DNA of 64,000 nucleotides from Paenibacillus sp. 481 (GTDB lineage Bacteria; Bacillota; Bacilli; Paenibacillales; Paenibacillaceae): the NCBI RefSeq assembly GCF_021223605.1, contig NZ_CP075175.1, forward strand, positions 744,001-808,000, written 5' to 3'. Below the pieces are notes generated by a model. The model saw nothing but the letters and a program-made list of their open reading frames with translations. It did no database searches and was not told the origin of the DNA. The number at the start of each line of letters is the position of its first letter. The first letter of the stretch is position 1. The translations under genes and the position numbers were made by a program. This document shows, piece after piece, positions 25,659-35,702 of the stretch.

Positions 25659-27731
25659 TTATGCCCACACCAGCTTCGAGAAATCCGCAAATCGACGCAA
25701 ATCTGCACCAATATTTGCTAACAACGCTAAACGATTTGTACGCACTTGCTCATTCTCCGCCATAACCATAACGTTGTCGAAGAACGTATGAATCGCTTCC
25801 TTCAACTCGCCAAGTTTAGCCAATGCTGCTTGAGGATCTTGCGATAGCCCCGCAGTGTAAGCTGCGTGCACATCCGTCCATGCACGATACAAGGCATGCT
25901 CCACATCTTGCTCAAACAACGCTGCATTTACCTCTGTGGATGTAGCTTTGGATGCCAAGTTACATACGCGGTTGAACGACTCGACTGTCAACTTAAACGA
26001 CTCTTCTTGCACCGCGCCCATCAACGCTTGCCCTCTTGCCACAGTCAACTTCACATCGTCAAAACCAGATGCCATTACAGCATCGACAACGTCGTAGCGT
26101 ACAGCTTCAGACAATACATTTTTCACACGCAATGCAAAGAACTCGAATAAGTCTTTACGTACTTCATCACGGTTACGTTTCAACAATCCTGCTTGCTCGT
26201 GAATGTTAAGCACGATGTCAAACACCGCAGACAACGTAAGTGGAAGCTCACGCTCAAGCAACATGTTGACGATACCCGCTGCTTGGCGACGCAACGCGTA
26301 AGGATCTTGCGAACCTGTTGGGATAATGCCGATCGCAAAGCAGCCGATCAATGTATCCAACTTGTCAGCCAAGCTTACGACAGAACCAACAAGCGTTGCA
26401 GGTGCTGTATCGCCTGCAAAACGCGGCTTGTAATGCTCGTTAATAGCTTGCGCAACGATTGCATCCTCACCTAATTTGCTAGCGTAGTCCTCGCCCATCA
26501 CGCCTTGCAATTCTGGGAACTCGTATACCATTTGGGTTACGAGGTCAAATTTGCAAATGTCAGCCGCACGGCTAACGAGTTGAGCTGTCGCTTGGTCTGC
26601 TTGCACAGCAGTAGCTGTTGCATCAGCAATAGCACGGATACGGCGTACTTTATCGCCCAGCGTTCCTAGCTCTTCATGGAAGACGATATTGTCCAGCTTG
26701 CTGACACAATCCTCGATCCGCAACTTCTGGTCTTCTGCATAGAAGAACTTCGCATCGGATAGACGAGCACGCAATACCTTCTCGTTTCCTTTAGCAACAA
26801 TATCAAGCCCTTTACTGTCACCATTGCGCACCGTTACGAAGAACGGCAGCAACTGCCCTTCCGTATTCAAGACAGGGAAGTAGCGTTGGTGCTCACGCAT
26901 GGACGTAATCAGTACATCTTGCGGAATGTTCAAGAACGCCGGGTCAAACGTACCGAATAAGGCAGTCGGATACTCAACTAAGAAGAGAACTTCTTCCAGC
27001 AAGTCTTCCTTGATCGCAATATTCCAGTTCTTTTCCTGTGCCAGCGCCTCGATTTGACGCGTAATTTCTTGTTGACGCTCTGCCACGTCCACGATAACGA
27101 ACTGCTCACGCAATCGTTCTACGTATTGGCTTGCTTCTTCAATGACCGTTTCACTACCTAAGAAACGGTGACCGCGTGACACGTTGCCTGACGTCACACG
27201 CGTCAGCTCCATAGGAACGATGTCGCTACCATGCAAAGCGACAATCCAACGAATCGGGCGCACATAGCGCATGTCGTATGCGCCCCATCTCATATTTTTC
27301 GGGAACGTCATCGCCTGAATGATCGAAGTTAAACCTTCGCTCAATACGGCCGCCGTCTCGGTTCCGATGCTGCTCTTATTCGCATACACGTACTCAACGC
27401 CGCTCAATTCTTTAAAGAACAATTGCTCCGGTTCAGCACCTTGGCTACGAGCAAATCCGAGCGCCGCTTTCGTCCACTCGCCTTGTTCGTTCACAGCGAT
27501 TTTACGTGCAGGCCCTTTTACTTCTTCATGAACGTCCGTTTGCTTGTCAGCTACGTTGTGCACGAGGAGTGCCAAACGACGTGGTGTAGCAAAAGCTTGC
27601 ACCTGCTCATACGCGATCCGGGATTCAGTCAGCCAACGCTCCATTCGTTCTTTAAGCTGGTCCATAGCTCCGCGCATAAAACGCGCAGGCACTTCCTCCA
27701 ACCCTAGTTCTAGCAATAGATGTTTAGGCAT
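25659..27731 (-). CDS. glyS: Glycyl-tRNA synthetase beta subunit
   Basis: A 690-residue beta chain of the bacterial alpha2beta2 GlyRS. It starts [15 protein letters not shown] and contains RHRFLG-type [14 protein letters not shown] and a central HD-like domain ([13 protein letters not shown]). The C-terminal anticodon-binding region ends in [14 protein letters not shown]. The alpha chain glyQ overlaps its start by eight bases, so translation is coupled. Together they charge tRNA-Gly. Expression is set by the T-box leader upstream of glyQ. Confidence 0.97.
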   Translation of the reverse strand: MPKHLLLELGLEEVPARFMRGAMDQLKERMERWLTESRIAYEQVQAFATPRRLALLVHNVADKQTDVHEEVKGPARKIAVNEQGEWTKAALGFARSQGAEPEQLFFKELSGVEYVYANKSSIGTETAAVLSEGLTSIIQAMTFPKNMRWGAYDMRYVRPIRWIVALHGSDIVPMELTRVTSGNVSRGHRFLGSETVIEEASQYVERLREQFVIVDVAERQQEITRQIEALAQEKNWNIAIKEDLLEEVLFLVEYPTALFGTFDPAFLNIPQDVLITSMREHQRYFPVLNTEGQLLPFFVTVRNGDSKGLDIVAKGNEKVLRARLSDAKFFYAEDQKLRIEDCVSKLDNIVFHEELGTLGDKVRRIRAIADATATAVQADQATAQLVSRAADICKFDLVTQMVYEFPELQGVMGEDYASKLGEDAIVAQAINEHYKPRFAGDTAPATLVGSVVSLADKLDTLIGCFAIGIIPTGSQDPYALRRQAAGIVNMLLERELPLTLSAVFDIVLNIHEQAGLLKRNRDEVRKDLFEFFALRVKNVLSEAVRYDVVDAVMASGFDDVKLTVARGQALMGAVQEESFKLTVESFNRVCNLASKATSTEVNAALFEQDVEHALYRAWTDVHAAYTAGLSQDPQAALAKLGELKEAIHTFFDNVMVMAENEQVRTNRLALLANIGADLRRFADFSKLVWA

Positions 27732-28617
27732 TGTGATCTTCCCCTTTCGCCTTTTTCATGAGCGGGAAGCCTAGCTTCTCCCGTTCCTCGTAGTAAGTTG
27801 CTGCTACTTGTCGCGCTAAGTTACGCACGCGTGTAATGTAACCTGTACGCTCTGTGACGCTAATCGCTCCGCGCGCATCAAGCAAGTTGAACGTATGGGA
27901 ACATTTTAAGACATAGTCGTACGCCGGAAATACTAAGTTGTGCTCCATTGCGCGTTTTGCTTCTTGTTCGTACATCCCGAACAACGTAAACAACATCGCA
28001 GTATCACTAACTTCAAATGTATATTTCGAATGTTCGAATTCAGGTTGATGGAACACATCACCGTAAGTGACGCCGTTTACCCACTCTAAATCAAACACAT
28101 TTTCTTTTTCTTGAATGTAAGAAGCGAGACGCTCCAAACCGTACGTAATTTCAACCGCTACCGGATTCGCATCAATTCCGCCCACTTGCTGGAAATACGT
28201 GAACTGTGTAATTTCCATGCCATCGAGCCATACTTCCCAACCAAGGCCCCATGCGCCAAGCGTAGGTGACTCCCAGTTATCCTCAACGAAGCGAATATCG
28301 TGCAAAGTTGGATCGATGCCCAGACGTTTCAAGCTTTCCAAATAAATTTCTTGGATGTTGTCAGGCGACGGTTTCAAAATAACTTGAAACTGATGATGCT
28401 GATACAATCGGTTCGGGTTTTCGCCGTAACGGCCGTCCGCAGGACGACGGGAAGGCTCTACATACGCTACATTCCAAGGCTCTGGACCGATTGAACGCAA
28501 AAACGTCATCGGGTTCATCGTGCCGGCACCTTTTTCCACATCGTACGGCTGTACGATAATGCAATTATGCTCGGCCCAGAAATTTTGTAGAGTTAAAATG
28601 ATTTGTTGAAAATTCAT
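27724..28617 (-). CDS. glyQ: Glycyl-tRNA synthetase alpha subunit
   Basis: 297 residues from the ATG at 28617; the frame runs on upstream through the T-box leader but that part is noncoding. The class II synthetase core is seen as [18 protein letters not shown] near residues 19-36, [20 protein letters not shown]-type motif 2, and [21 protein letters not shown] split across the active site. AAAGGAG and GAAGG precede the start. It forms the alpha2beta2 enzyme with glyS. Confidence 0.97.
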   Translation of the reverse strand: MNFQQIILTLQNFWAEHNCIIVQPYDVEKGAGTMNPMTFLRSIGPEPWNVAYVEPSRRPADGRYGENPNRLYQHHQFQVILKPSPDNIQEIYLESLKRLGIDPTLHDIRFVEDNWESPTLGAWGLGWEVWLDGMEITQFTYFQQVGGIDANPVAVEITYGLERLASYIQEKENVFDLEWVNGVTYGDVFHQPEFEHSKYTFEVSDTAMLFTLFGMYEQEAKRAMEHNLVFPAYDYVLKCSHTFNLLDARGAISVTERTGYITRVRNLARQVAATYYEEREKLGFPLMKKAKGEDHNA

Positions 28618-29009
28618 GTGCCTTCTACACTCCTTTACAATGGTTATCGGTTCTGACGTAAAGAGTACCAAGTCAACACAGCAATGCCGCTGGTCTCTGG
28701 TAAGAGTTAGTCGCAATTTGAAAAATGCATGCAAATGCAAAAAACTCCCGTCTCTACGTCTGATACCAGACATAGGGACGAGAGTTATATCCCGCGGTTC
28801 CACCCTACTTGATCCATATTTGACAGCAGCACAGCAATTCGTCATTGCTCGTGTAAGCTAGTGTCAATTATCGATCCACTTTCTCCGTTCCGTTCGCTCC
28901 AAAGTGCCATTTCATTCGTCTGCTCGTTCAGGCTCACACCGTCCCCGAATCGCTCTATTCAAACATTAACGAATTACTTCCTTCTTCATCGCAAATATTA
29001 CTTATCATT
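28618..29009 (-). promoter_or_regulatory. Glycyl T-box riboswitch leader of glyQS
   Basis: The leader is about 390 nt. The conserved T-box AGGGTGGAACCGCGG lies at 28792-28806 and forms the antiterminator that binds the tRNA acceptor end. Immediately after it is the competing terminator, ACTCTCGTCCCTAYGTCT paired with AGACGTAGAGACGGGAGT, then TTTTTT (28739-28787). Upstream is a long Stem I with a GAAGTA-type motif; GGC at 28906-28908, followed by A, is the likely glycine specifier. Uncharged tRNA-Gly should stabilise the antiterminator and turn on glyQS. Confidence 0.93.
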
Positions 29010-29015
29010 TGTATT

Positions 29016-29044
29016 ATGATAGCGAAATGAAGGTCATTCGTCAA
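29016..29044 (-). promoter_or_regulatory. SigA-type promoter of the glyQS T-box transcript
   Basis: TTGACG, a 17-base spacer, then TATCAT on the minus strand. The -35 box overlaps the recO stop codon region. Transcription should start near 29009. Confidence 0.65.
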
Positions 29045-29798
29045 GATTAGCCAGATCATATTTCTCCATCTGTTCAAGAAATTGAAGCGACTTCAGCTTT
29101 ACGCCGACATGCGTATCCATATACCCGCGCATACACGCGCGCAGTTGCAGCTTCGTTTCAGGCTTTAACGTAATGTTGCCTAGCCTACGCAAATCGGTTT
29201 TGGCAAACAGCTGAAGCAGCTTTAACGTTTGTAGCGGCGAGATGAAATTCGCATGCTCACGCGGTCTACACGTGCTGCAAATTGCACCACCTAAGCGCCA
29301 GCCAACCCCGATAAAGTTATCTTCACGGCCGCAAATAATACATTGATTGAGCTGTGGCTCGACGCCCGTTGCTTGACAAAGCTTAATCTCAAACAAGTGC
29401 GTTGTCACTTGAGGATCTTTCCCTTGCTCTAATGCACGCAAATAAGCTAGCAACTGCTCGTACATATAGCCGCCGGCCTCTTCGTCTTGCAGGGCACGAT
29501 CGACCAATTCAGATACATACGAAGCATAAGCAGCCAAGTGTAGCTGCTCTCTTAATGGATGATGTGCCTCCATAATTTCGCACGAATTTAGGGTGCCAAT
29601 TTGCCCCATTCCACGGAAAAAGACATATTCTCCATATGTAAATAATTGCGTTGCCGCAGCATGGCGACTGCGCACCTTTTTGGCGCCCCTGACGAGCACG
29701 CCAACTTTACCATTGGCTTTGGTGCACAGCGTAATGATTTTGTTGCCTTCCCCATAATCCATGCTGCGGATAACAATCCCCTCGACACGATATAGCAC
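29034..29798 (-). CDS. recO: Recombination mediator RecO
   Basis: A 254-residue protein of the RecFOR pathway that loads RecA onto SSB-coated single strands. It has the N-terminal OB-fold (EGIVIRSMDYGEGNKIITL) and a helical domain with a zinc site, CIICGRE and CSTCRPRE (near residues 148 and 170). The start is a GTG at 29798 behind GGGAGGATC. It lies between yqzL and the glyQS promoter, in the order era-yqzL-recO seen in Bacillus. Confidence 0.95.
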   Translation of the reverse strand: MLYRVEGIVIRSMDYGEGNKIITLCTKANGKVGVLVRGAKKVRSRHAAATQLFTYGEYVFFRGMGQIGTLNSCEIMEAHHPLREQLHLAAYASYVSELVDRALQDEEAGGYMYEQLLAYLRALEQGKDPQVTTHLFEIKLCQATGVEPQLNQCIICGREDNFIGVGWRLGGAICSTCRPREHANFISPLQTLKLLQLFAKTDLRRLGNITLKPETKLQLRACMRGYMDTHVGVKLKSLQFLEQMEKYDLANLDE

Positions 29799-29832
29799 CG
29801 TGATCCTCCCATGCTATCGGACATAATCGATA

Positions 29833-29967
29833 TTATTCCGAATCCGACGGTGCGACTGCTTCCACCGCTGGTTCCTCTTTTTCCGTGAGTTGTCTAATTT
29901 GCTTATACAATAAATAAGCATCGACATCCCCAGTGTTGGAAAATACGTTCCACGAAAAATCACGCAT
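29833..29967 (-). CDS. yqzL: YqzL-family small protein
   Basis: A 44-residue gene between era and recO. The ATG at 29967 has CGAGGGGG eight bases upstream and the frame ends in TAA at 29833. The product begins MRDFSWNVFSNTGDVDAYLL and goes on with YKQIRQL before an acidic, Pro/Ala-rich tail. That is the YqzL pattern, in the same position as in B. subtilis. Function unknown; conservation of the Trp and of DVDAYLLYK suggests a real protein. Confidence 0.85.
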   Translation of the reverse strand: MRDFSWNVFSNTGDVDAYLLYKQIRQLTEKEEPAVEAVAPSDSE

Positions 29968-30055
29968 CCGTGAATCCCCCTCGTCGGAAAAGATGATGTG
30001 TCAATCATTAGGTTGACCCGTGACGAAGGGAATATCCATTGCAATTTTTGGAGGG

Positions 30056-30979
30056 CTACACGTCGTGACGGAAACCGAGATCACGCAGCACGCGATCTTG
30101 GTTGCGCCAGTCTTTTTTCACTTTAACCCATAGTTCAATAAAAGTGCGCGAGCCGAGCAAGTTTTCAATATCTTTACGCGATTGCTTGCCGATCTCTTTC
30201 AACAAAGCGCCCTGCTTACCGATAACGATACCTTTTTGGGAATCACGCTCGACGAAAATAATAGCAGAAATATGGACAACACCGTTCTCTTGCACACGCA
30301 TGTCTTCAATCGCAACTGCAATGGAGTGCGGAATTTCTTCACGCGTCGATTGCAAAATTTTCTCACGAATCAATTCAGCAACGACGAATTGCTCAGGGTG
30401 ATCCGTGATTTGATCATCAGGGTAATATTGCGGCCCTTCAGGCAAATAATTAACAAGCACGTCCAACAAACGGTCAACGTTGTTACCGTTCAAGGCAGAA
30501 ATCGGCACGATGGCAGCAAATTCATGCATGGCATTGTACTGCGCGATCATTGGCGCCAATTGTTCAGGTGTCACTTGGTCAATTTTGTTCATAACCAAAA
30601 TGACAGGGGTGCGTACATTTTTCAATTGTTCAATAACAAATCGGTCGCCACCACCAAAACCTGCCGCGGCATCTATGAGAAATAGCACCGCTTCTACTTC
30701 GTTCAACGTATTTAAAGCGACTTGGTTCATATAATCACCAAGCTTGGATTGACGCTTATGGATACCTGGTGTATCCAAAAAGACGATCTGGGAATTGTCT
30801 TTCGTATATACACCGTGAATTTTGTTACGTGTCGTTTGTGGCTTATCGGACATGATTGCAATTTTTTGTCCGATTACATGGTTCATTAACGTCGATTTAC
30901 CTACATTTGGACGCCCGACAATCGCGACAAACCCCGATTTAAAACTTTCTTGTTGTTGTGAAGATTTATGGTTTAACAT
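30056..30979 (-). CDS. era: Ribosome-assembly GTPase Era
   Basis: An Era GTPase of about 307 residues. G1 is [10 protein letters not shown]3 is DTPGIHKR, G4 is NKID, and a C-terminal KH domain ([17 protein letters not shown]) binds the 3' end of 16S rRNA to finish 30S maturation. The ATG at 30979 is preferred over a GTG at 31003 because GAAGGAGGAG lies between the two; the spacing to the ATG is a little long. It follows cdd closely. Confidence 0.96.
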   Translation of the reverse strand: MLNHKSSQQQESFKSGFVAIVGRPNVGKSTLMNHVIGQKIAIMSDKPQTTRNKIHGVYTKDNSQIVFLDTPGIHKRQSKLGDYMNQVALNTLNEVEAVLFLIDAAAGFGGGDRFVIEQLKNVRTPVILVMNKIDQVTPEQLAPMIAQYNAMHEFAAIVPISALNGNNVDRLLDVLVNYLPEGPQYYPDDQITDHPEQFVVAELIREKILQSTREEIPHSIAVAIEDMRVQENGVVHISAIIFVERDSQKGIVIGKQGALLKEIGKQSRKDIENLLGSRTFIELWVKVKKDWRNQDRVLRDLGFRHDV

Positions 30980-31008
30980 ATTGTTTTCTTTCTCCTCCTT
31001 CACTACCT

Positions 31009-31449
31009 CTAAACTTCTTCATTTAATTTTGCTGAACGCGAAGCAGAGCTGTTTAAGCTATCCACATTAAATGCTCCTGGCAACAACTCGCTCACAGTTG
31101 TTTCCGACCACGTTCCATTTACTGTCCCCATATAAACAGGCATATCTGGAGGACATAGTTCAATAATCACTTGTCGGCACACGCCGCAAGGTGTAATGGG
31201 TTGCTCTGTGTCGCCGATTACCGCAATCGCTTTGAATGAGCGCGGTGCACATCCATCCGCGATCGCACGGAACAATGCCGTACGCTCCGCACAGTTTGTA
31301 GGCCCGTAAGCTGCATTTTCTACATTGCAGCCATGATGCACATTTCCGTGCTCATCTAGCAACGCTGCACCCACTTTAAAATGGGAATACGGTGTATAGG
31401 CTTTCTCTCTTGCTAATTTTGCTTGTTCCATCAATTGTTGTCCATTCAT
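31009..31449 (-). CDS. cdd: Cytidine deaminase
   Basis: 146 residues. The catalytic CAE at 53-55 and the PCGVC pair at 87-91 form the zinc site of homotetrameric cytidine deaminase. It converts cytidine and deoxycytidine to uridine forms for pyrimidine salvage. TTGAGGGGG precedes the ATG at 31449. The normal length is about 136, so the Ser-rich C-terminal dozen residues are a small extension. Confidence 0.96.
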   Translation of the reverse strand: MNGQQLMEQAKLAREKAYTPYSHFKVGAALLDEHGNVHHGCNVENAAYGPTNCAERTALFRAIADGCAPRSFKAIAVIGDTEQPITPCGVCRQVIIELCPPDMPVYMGTVNGTWSETTVSELLPGAFNVDSLNSSASRSAKLNEEV

Positions 31450-31479
31450 TATTTGTTCCCCCTCAAGTTTGTCTGGATG

Positions 31480-31863
31480 TTACATGAAATGGTTAACTAT
31501 CAAAATCACTAATTCTAGCATAGGTTGAAAAAAGACAATACCTCCGACGAAGACGGCAAAAACCGCCGTCACGAATACTGCTCCTGCGGCGGTGTCCTTT
31601 GCAATTTTAGCTAAAGGATGCGGGTCCGGCATCGTCAAATCAACCGCGGCTTCCACCGCGGTATTCATTAACTCGGCAGACCAGACTAGCGTAATCGCTA
31701 ATCCGATCCACATCCACTCGGTAACCGAAATGCCGAACCCTACACCCATCGCACACACGAGCATCGACAAGACGCCATGTACACGCATATTGCGCTGCGT
31801 GCGAAACGTATGAACAATGCCAACTAGCGCCACCTGAAACGTATCGCTCCAAGGGCGTTTCAT
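31480..31863 (-). CDS. dgkA: Diacylglycerol/undecaprenol kinase
   Basis: A 127-residue three-helix integral membrane kinase. The signature ELMNTAVEAAVDL near residues 66-78 holds the catalytic glutamate. Gram-positive members phosphorylate undecaprenol to feed the lipid carrier pool, or act on diacylglycerol. Its ATG shares one base with the ybeY stop codon, implying coupled translation. Confidence 0.93.
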   Translation of the reverse strand: MKRPWSDTFQVALVGIVHTFRTQRNMRVHGVLSMLVCAMGVGFGISVTEWMWIGLAITLVWSAELMNTAVEAAVDLTMPDPHPLAKIAKDTAAGAVFVTAVFAVFVGGIVFFQPMLELVILIVNHFM

Positions 31864-32354
31864 CAGCGGCTCAAACCTATGCGGCTTAATACAGCTTCCT
31901 GTTTGTCCATCATAACGCGCTCGCTTGCGTCATCCTGATGGTCGTATCCGAGCAAATGTAAAAACCCGTGTACGAACAAGAATCCAATTTCTCGATCCAA
32001 CGAGTGCCCATAGTCATCCGCTTGCGCACGCGCACGCTCTGTGGAAATAATGATGTCGCCGAGCATATCGCCTAACGACTCCAAATCATCCTCCACATCG
32101 TATATAATATCCAATTCTTCATCTGTCGATTCGTTCATTGCAAACGATAACACATCTGTAGGACGATCGATGCCACGGTAATCGCGATTAAGTTCATGAA
32201 TACGTTCGTCATCTACAAACGTCAACGCGACCTCCCCTGCCTCGATTCCTTCCATTTGAGCCGCTTCTTGCAAAATACGCTCAAGCAAATGAATTAACTC
32301 ATCTGAAATCGGATATACCTCTTGCTCATTGTTACACTCTAAAGCCATGCTCAT
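31863..32354 (-). CDS. ybeY: Endoribonuclease YbeY
   Basis: 163 residues. The zinc-binding HGFLHLLGYDH lies near residues 129-139 and is preceded by the conserved NRDYRGIDRPTDVLSFA and GDIIIS. YbeY trims 16S rRNA and acts in rRNA quality control. It sits between pgpH and dgkA, as across Bacillales; Era, its functional partner, is three genes downstream. Confidence 0.96.
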   Translation of the reverse strand: MSMALECNNEQEVYPISDELIHLLERILQEAAQMEGIEAGEVALTFVDDERIHELNRDYRGIDRPTDVLSFAMNESTDEELDIIYDVEDDLESLGDMLGDIIISTERARAQADDYGHSLDREIGFLFVHGFLHLLGYDHQDDASERVMMDKQEAVLSRIGLSR

Positions 32355-32374
32355 AATTACCGTTGTCGCTCCTT

Positions 32375-34693
32375 CTATTCCTGTTTGCCAGTCGACTCGG
32401 TCGAATTAATCTTCTTATCCGATGTTTCCGAAGTAGTCGCAGACGACAGTTTACCTTGCTTGTGCTGCTTGGATTTCACATCTTCAGGATATTCGATGCG
32501 AGAATGGAAAATGCCCATCACCGTTTCCTTTAGCGATTGAGCAATAATGTCCAGCTCTCTAATCGTGAGGTCACACTCATTAAACTGATGGTCATCAATT
32601 CGATCCTTCACAATTTTTTGAATCATCGTATCGATTTGCTCTACCGTTGGCTGACGCAGCGAACGAACAGCCGCTTCCACGCAATCCGCGATGCCGACAA
32701 TCGCGGCTTCCTTCGACTGCGCCTTCGGGCCTGGATATCGGAAATCATCCTCGGTGAAATCCGGCTCGACACCTTGTTCTTCCGCTTGCTTCAAAGCCTT
32801 ATGGTAGAAATACTTCAAAAATGTTGTCCCGTGATGCTGCTCCGCAATGTCCCGAATATGCTTCGGTAGCTTATAATCTTTCAGCATTTCCGCTCCATCG
32901 CGAGCGTGTGCTGTAATGATTGAAGCACTTAGCTTCGGTTCAATGAAATCATGCGGATTATCCATATTCGTTTGATTTTCGATAAAGTAACTTGGACGCT
33001 TCGTCTTACCAATATCATGGTAAAAAGCACCTACACGGCATAGCAATCCATTTGCTCCGATCGATTCAGCTGCCTGCTCCGCCAAATTGCCGACCATCAC
33101 ACTGTGATGGTACGTTCCCGGTGTCTCCGTCAACAACTTGCGCAGTAACGGATGGTTCGGGTTGGACAGTTCGACAAGCTTCAGTGCCGACAATATGCCA
33201 AATGTAACTTCGAAAAATGGCATCAGACCGAGCACGAGCACAGCTGTTACGAGTCCGCTTGCAAAAGCGAATGCAGCAGCGAGCATCGTATTTTGATTAT
33301 ACACCGCATCTCCGCTAAGCATCGCTAACGTAAACACGGTCACACTGCCAAAAATGCAAACCATAATGCCAGCCTTTAAAATGGTAGATCGCTGGCTCGC
33401 TCGGTGTATGGCAAAAATGGCTGAATATGATGTAACGAGCGCGAAGAACCCGAATTCATAATCGAATATCGACCCTTGCTGTGTATTAAGCAGGATGCTC
33501 GCAATTACGCTGAACACAACGGCACAGACGTAAGCTAAGGACAAATCAATGAGCAACGTAATGAGCGTTGCACCTACAGCTACAGGAGCCACATAACCTA
33601 AGTATTGTGTATCCTCCGTATGAGGGTAAGCTACCACATGTATCGCCAAAATATTAATCACAAATATAATGACGAGCATAAGCAGTTGAGCATTGTTAAA
33701 GCGGAAATGCGGATGGCTGCCTTGGCGCATGAACATAAATAGTACCAAAGAGAACATGGTACTCAAGAGCAGTAAACCAAACTGCGGCCAATAATTCACA
33801 TCGGTCTTCAACAACTGATTCTCTTTCAGCATCTCATACGTATCTTTCGTGATGACTACGCCTTTTTCAACGATAATGTCACCTTGCTTAATAAATACTT
33901 GTAGCGTATTTTCACGAGCTTGAACTTTCGCTTCCTTTGTCGCTTCTTCGTCAGAGAACTTATTCGGCGTCAAAGATAGACGAACGAGTTCTTGAACGAC
34001 TTCACGTTCAGAGCGTTTATTAAGGGAGCTTGCATTCACGTACTCAGCTACTTTAGCACGAGCAATCGCCGCCTCTGGGACCGTATCGCTCATCAATTTA
34101 GTAACCAAATCTCGTGCTACTGGCTTCATTTGTCCAATGTCTTCTTTGGATAAACGCGCCATTTTAATAAACGTTTCCTCAGGAACTCGATACTTCTGCT
34201 CTTCAATTTGCTCTTTCATTTCATCAAGCATACTGGACGAATATGTACCCGCATTCCGTAAATTCGCGATAAAGGTACGCACATAATCATCAAACATAAC
34301 TGGAATGACTTTGCGGTAAAGATCAACTTTTTCCGAGAACGAAATTTGGTCATCCAAATTCAATTGTTCGATGCGGTTAAAAATATCATCGAGCAAGCGT
34401 TCATTTTTAACACTCACAATTTGAAAAACAGGTTGAACGCGCTCCGCTGCCAGCTCTTGAGCTTTAAGCGTCGCTTTCAAATCCGGAATTTGAATGGGAG
34501 CTACGATGTCTGCTTCGCTGCGCGCACCAATTTGAATATCGAACTTCTTAGGCAACACGCTTGAAGCTAAGCTAAAATAAAACAATAACGTTAAACAAAA
34601 GAACAAAAGAAAGCGTACGCCGACGCTGTGCTTCCATCCCGACATATTCAATTGCTCTCGGCTTCCACTGCCGGAACGTTGTGCGTTTAGCAT
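32375..34693 (-). CDS. pgpH: 7TM-HD cyclic di-AMP phosphodiesterase PgpH
   Basis: 772 residues: an N-terminal helix, an extracellular 7TMR-HDED domain (about 60-290), seven membrane helices (about 300-500), then a cytosolic HD domain. In the latter, HSVMVGN, FYHDIGKT, TAHARDG and EQHHGT carry the metal ligands. Homologues degrade c-di-AMP to pApA. The last about 35 residues are a Ser/Thr/Lys-rich tail. GAGAGGGC lies before the ATG. It neighbours phoH and ybeY as in B. subtilis, where it is yqfF. Confidence 0.95.
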   Translation of the reverse strand: MLNAQRSGSGSREQLNMSGWKHSVGVRFLLFFCLTLLFYFSLASSVLPKKFDIQIGARSEADIVAPIQIPDLKATLKAQELAAERVQPVFQIVSVKNERLLDDIFNRIEQLNLDDQISFSEKVDLYRKVIPVMFDDYVRTFIANLRNAGTYSSSMLDEMKEQIEEQKYRVPEETFIKMARLSKEDIGQMKPVARDLVTKLMSDTVPEAAIARAKVAEYVNASSLNKRSEREVVQELVRLSLTPNKFSDEEATKEAKVQARENTLQVFIKQGDIIVEKGVVITKDTYEMLKENQLLKTDVNYWPQFGLLLLSTMFSLVLFMFMRQGSHPHFRFNNAQLLMLVIIFVINILAIHVVAYPHTEDTQYLGYVAPVAVGATLITLLIDLSLAYVCAVVFSVIASILLNTQQGSIFDYEFGFFALVTSYSAIFAIHRASQRSTILKAGIMVCIFGSVTVFTLAMLSGDAVYNQNTMLAAAFAFASGLVTAVLVLGLMPFFEVTFGILSALKLVELSNPNHPLLRKLLTETPGTYHHSVMVGNLAEQAAESIGANGLLCRVGAFYHDIGKTKRPSYFIENQTNMDNPHDFIEPKLSASIITAHARDGAEMLKDYKLPKHIRDIAEQHHGTTFLKYFYHKALKQAEEQGVEPDFTEDDFRYPGPKAQSKEAAIVGIADCVEAAVRSLRQPTVEQIDTMIQKIVKDRIDDHQFNECDLTIRELDIIAQSLKETVMGIFHSRIEYPEDVKSKQHKQGKLSSATTSETSDKKINSTESTGKQE

Positions 34694-34708
34694 AGAGAAC
34701 AGCCCTCT

Positions 34709-35677
34709 CTATCCTTGGTTTTCACTTTCATGCTGGTAAGCAACAATAATCTTCTGTACTAAGGAATGACGTACCACATCTTGCTCTGCAAAATGGATAA
34801 ATCCAATTTCCTCAATATTTTTCAAAATATGAACGGCTTCTATTAGACCCGAGCGTTTACCTCTAGGTAAATCGATCTGCGTCACGTCTCCAGTAATGAC
34901 CATTTTTGATCCAAAACCTAAACGTGTCAGAAACATTTTCATTTGCTCCGGTGTCGTATTTTGCGCTTCATCCAAAATAATAAAAGCGTCGTCCAACGTG
35001 CGTCCACGCATATAAGCGAGCGGTGCAATTTCAATCAGACCGCGCTCTAGCGCTTTTTCCACCTGATCCTGTCCCATGACCTCATACAGGGCATCATAGA
35101 GCGGTCGCAAGTACGGATCGACCTTTTCCTGCAAGTCGCCTGGCAGGAAGCCTAAATTCTCGCCTGCTTCCACAGCAGGGCGCGTTAACACGATACGCTT
35201 GACCGATCCTTCTTTAAGCGCGGTAACAGCAAGCACGACAGCTAAATACGTTTTACCTGTACCAGCAGGTCCAACCCCAAACACGATGTCTCGCTTTTTG
35301 ATGGTGGACACATAGTGCTTCTGACCAATTGTCTTAACACGAATCGGCTTGCCGCGGAACGTAACGGCAATTTCCCCTTTAAATAAATCGAGAAGCTCAT
35401 CAGCCTTCCAATCCTGAGCTAAATCCATAGCATACGTCATATCACGCTCTGACAGCGCAATGTTATTGCGGATTAGCTGGAGCAGTACATCAAACAGCTG
35501 ATGTAGCTTTTCAACTTCTTCCTGTTGTCCTGTTATGACGATTTCTGCTTCTCGTGACATAATTTGCGCCTCAGTACGGCTCTCAATAAGCCGCAGATAC
35601 TTGTCCTGCGGTCCGAATAGGGCAAGTCCTTCGTCGGCATTTTGCAGCGATAATTTAGTAGTCAATTGTTGCGACAA
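34709..35677 (-). CDS. phoH: PhoH-family ATPase
   Basis: A 322-residue P-loop ATPase with an N-terminal KH-like region and Walker A GPAGTGKT near residue 145, then RPAVEAGENLGFLPGDLQEK and Walker B FIILDEAQNTT. It is widely linked to ybeY and thought to act in RNA metabolism. The start is a TTG at 35677; AAGGAG is ten bases ahead. It is the PIN-less paralog of the protein at 5850. Confidence 0.95.
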   Translation of the reverse strand: MSQQLTTKLSLQNADEGLALFGPQDKYLRLIESRTEAQIMSREAEIVITGQQEEVEKLHQLFDVLLQLIRNNIALSERDMTYAMDLAQDWKADELLDLFKGEIAVTFRGKPIRVKTIGQKHYVSTIKKRDIVFGVGPAGTGKTYLAVVLAVTALKEGSVKRIVLTRPAVEAGENLGFLPGDLQEKVDPYLRPLYDALYEVMGQDQVEKALERGLIEIAPLAYMRGRTLDDAFIILDEAQNTTPEQMKMFLTRLGFGSKMVITGDVTQIDLPRGKRSGLIEAVHILKNIEEIGFIHFAEQDVVRHSLVQKIIVAYQHESENQG

Positions 35678-35702
35678 AAACCTCAGTCTCCTTGCTTTCA
35701 GT

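Noticed and set aside
25405-25791. A 128-codon plus-strand frame over the yqxD-glyS gap
   Set aside because: It overlaps the ends of two certain minus-strand genes and has no ribosome binding site; only the promoter-like sequence within it was kept.
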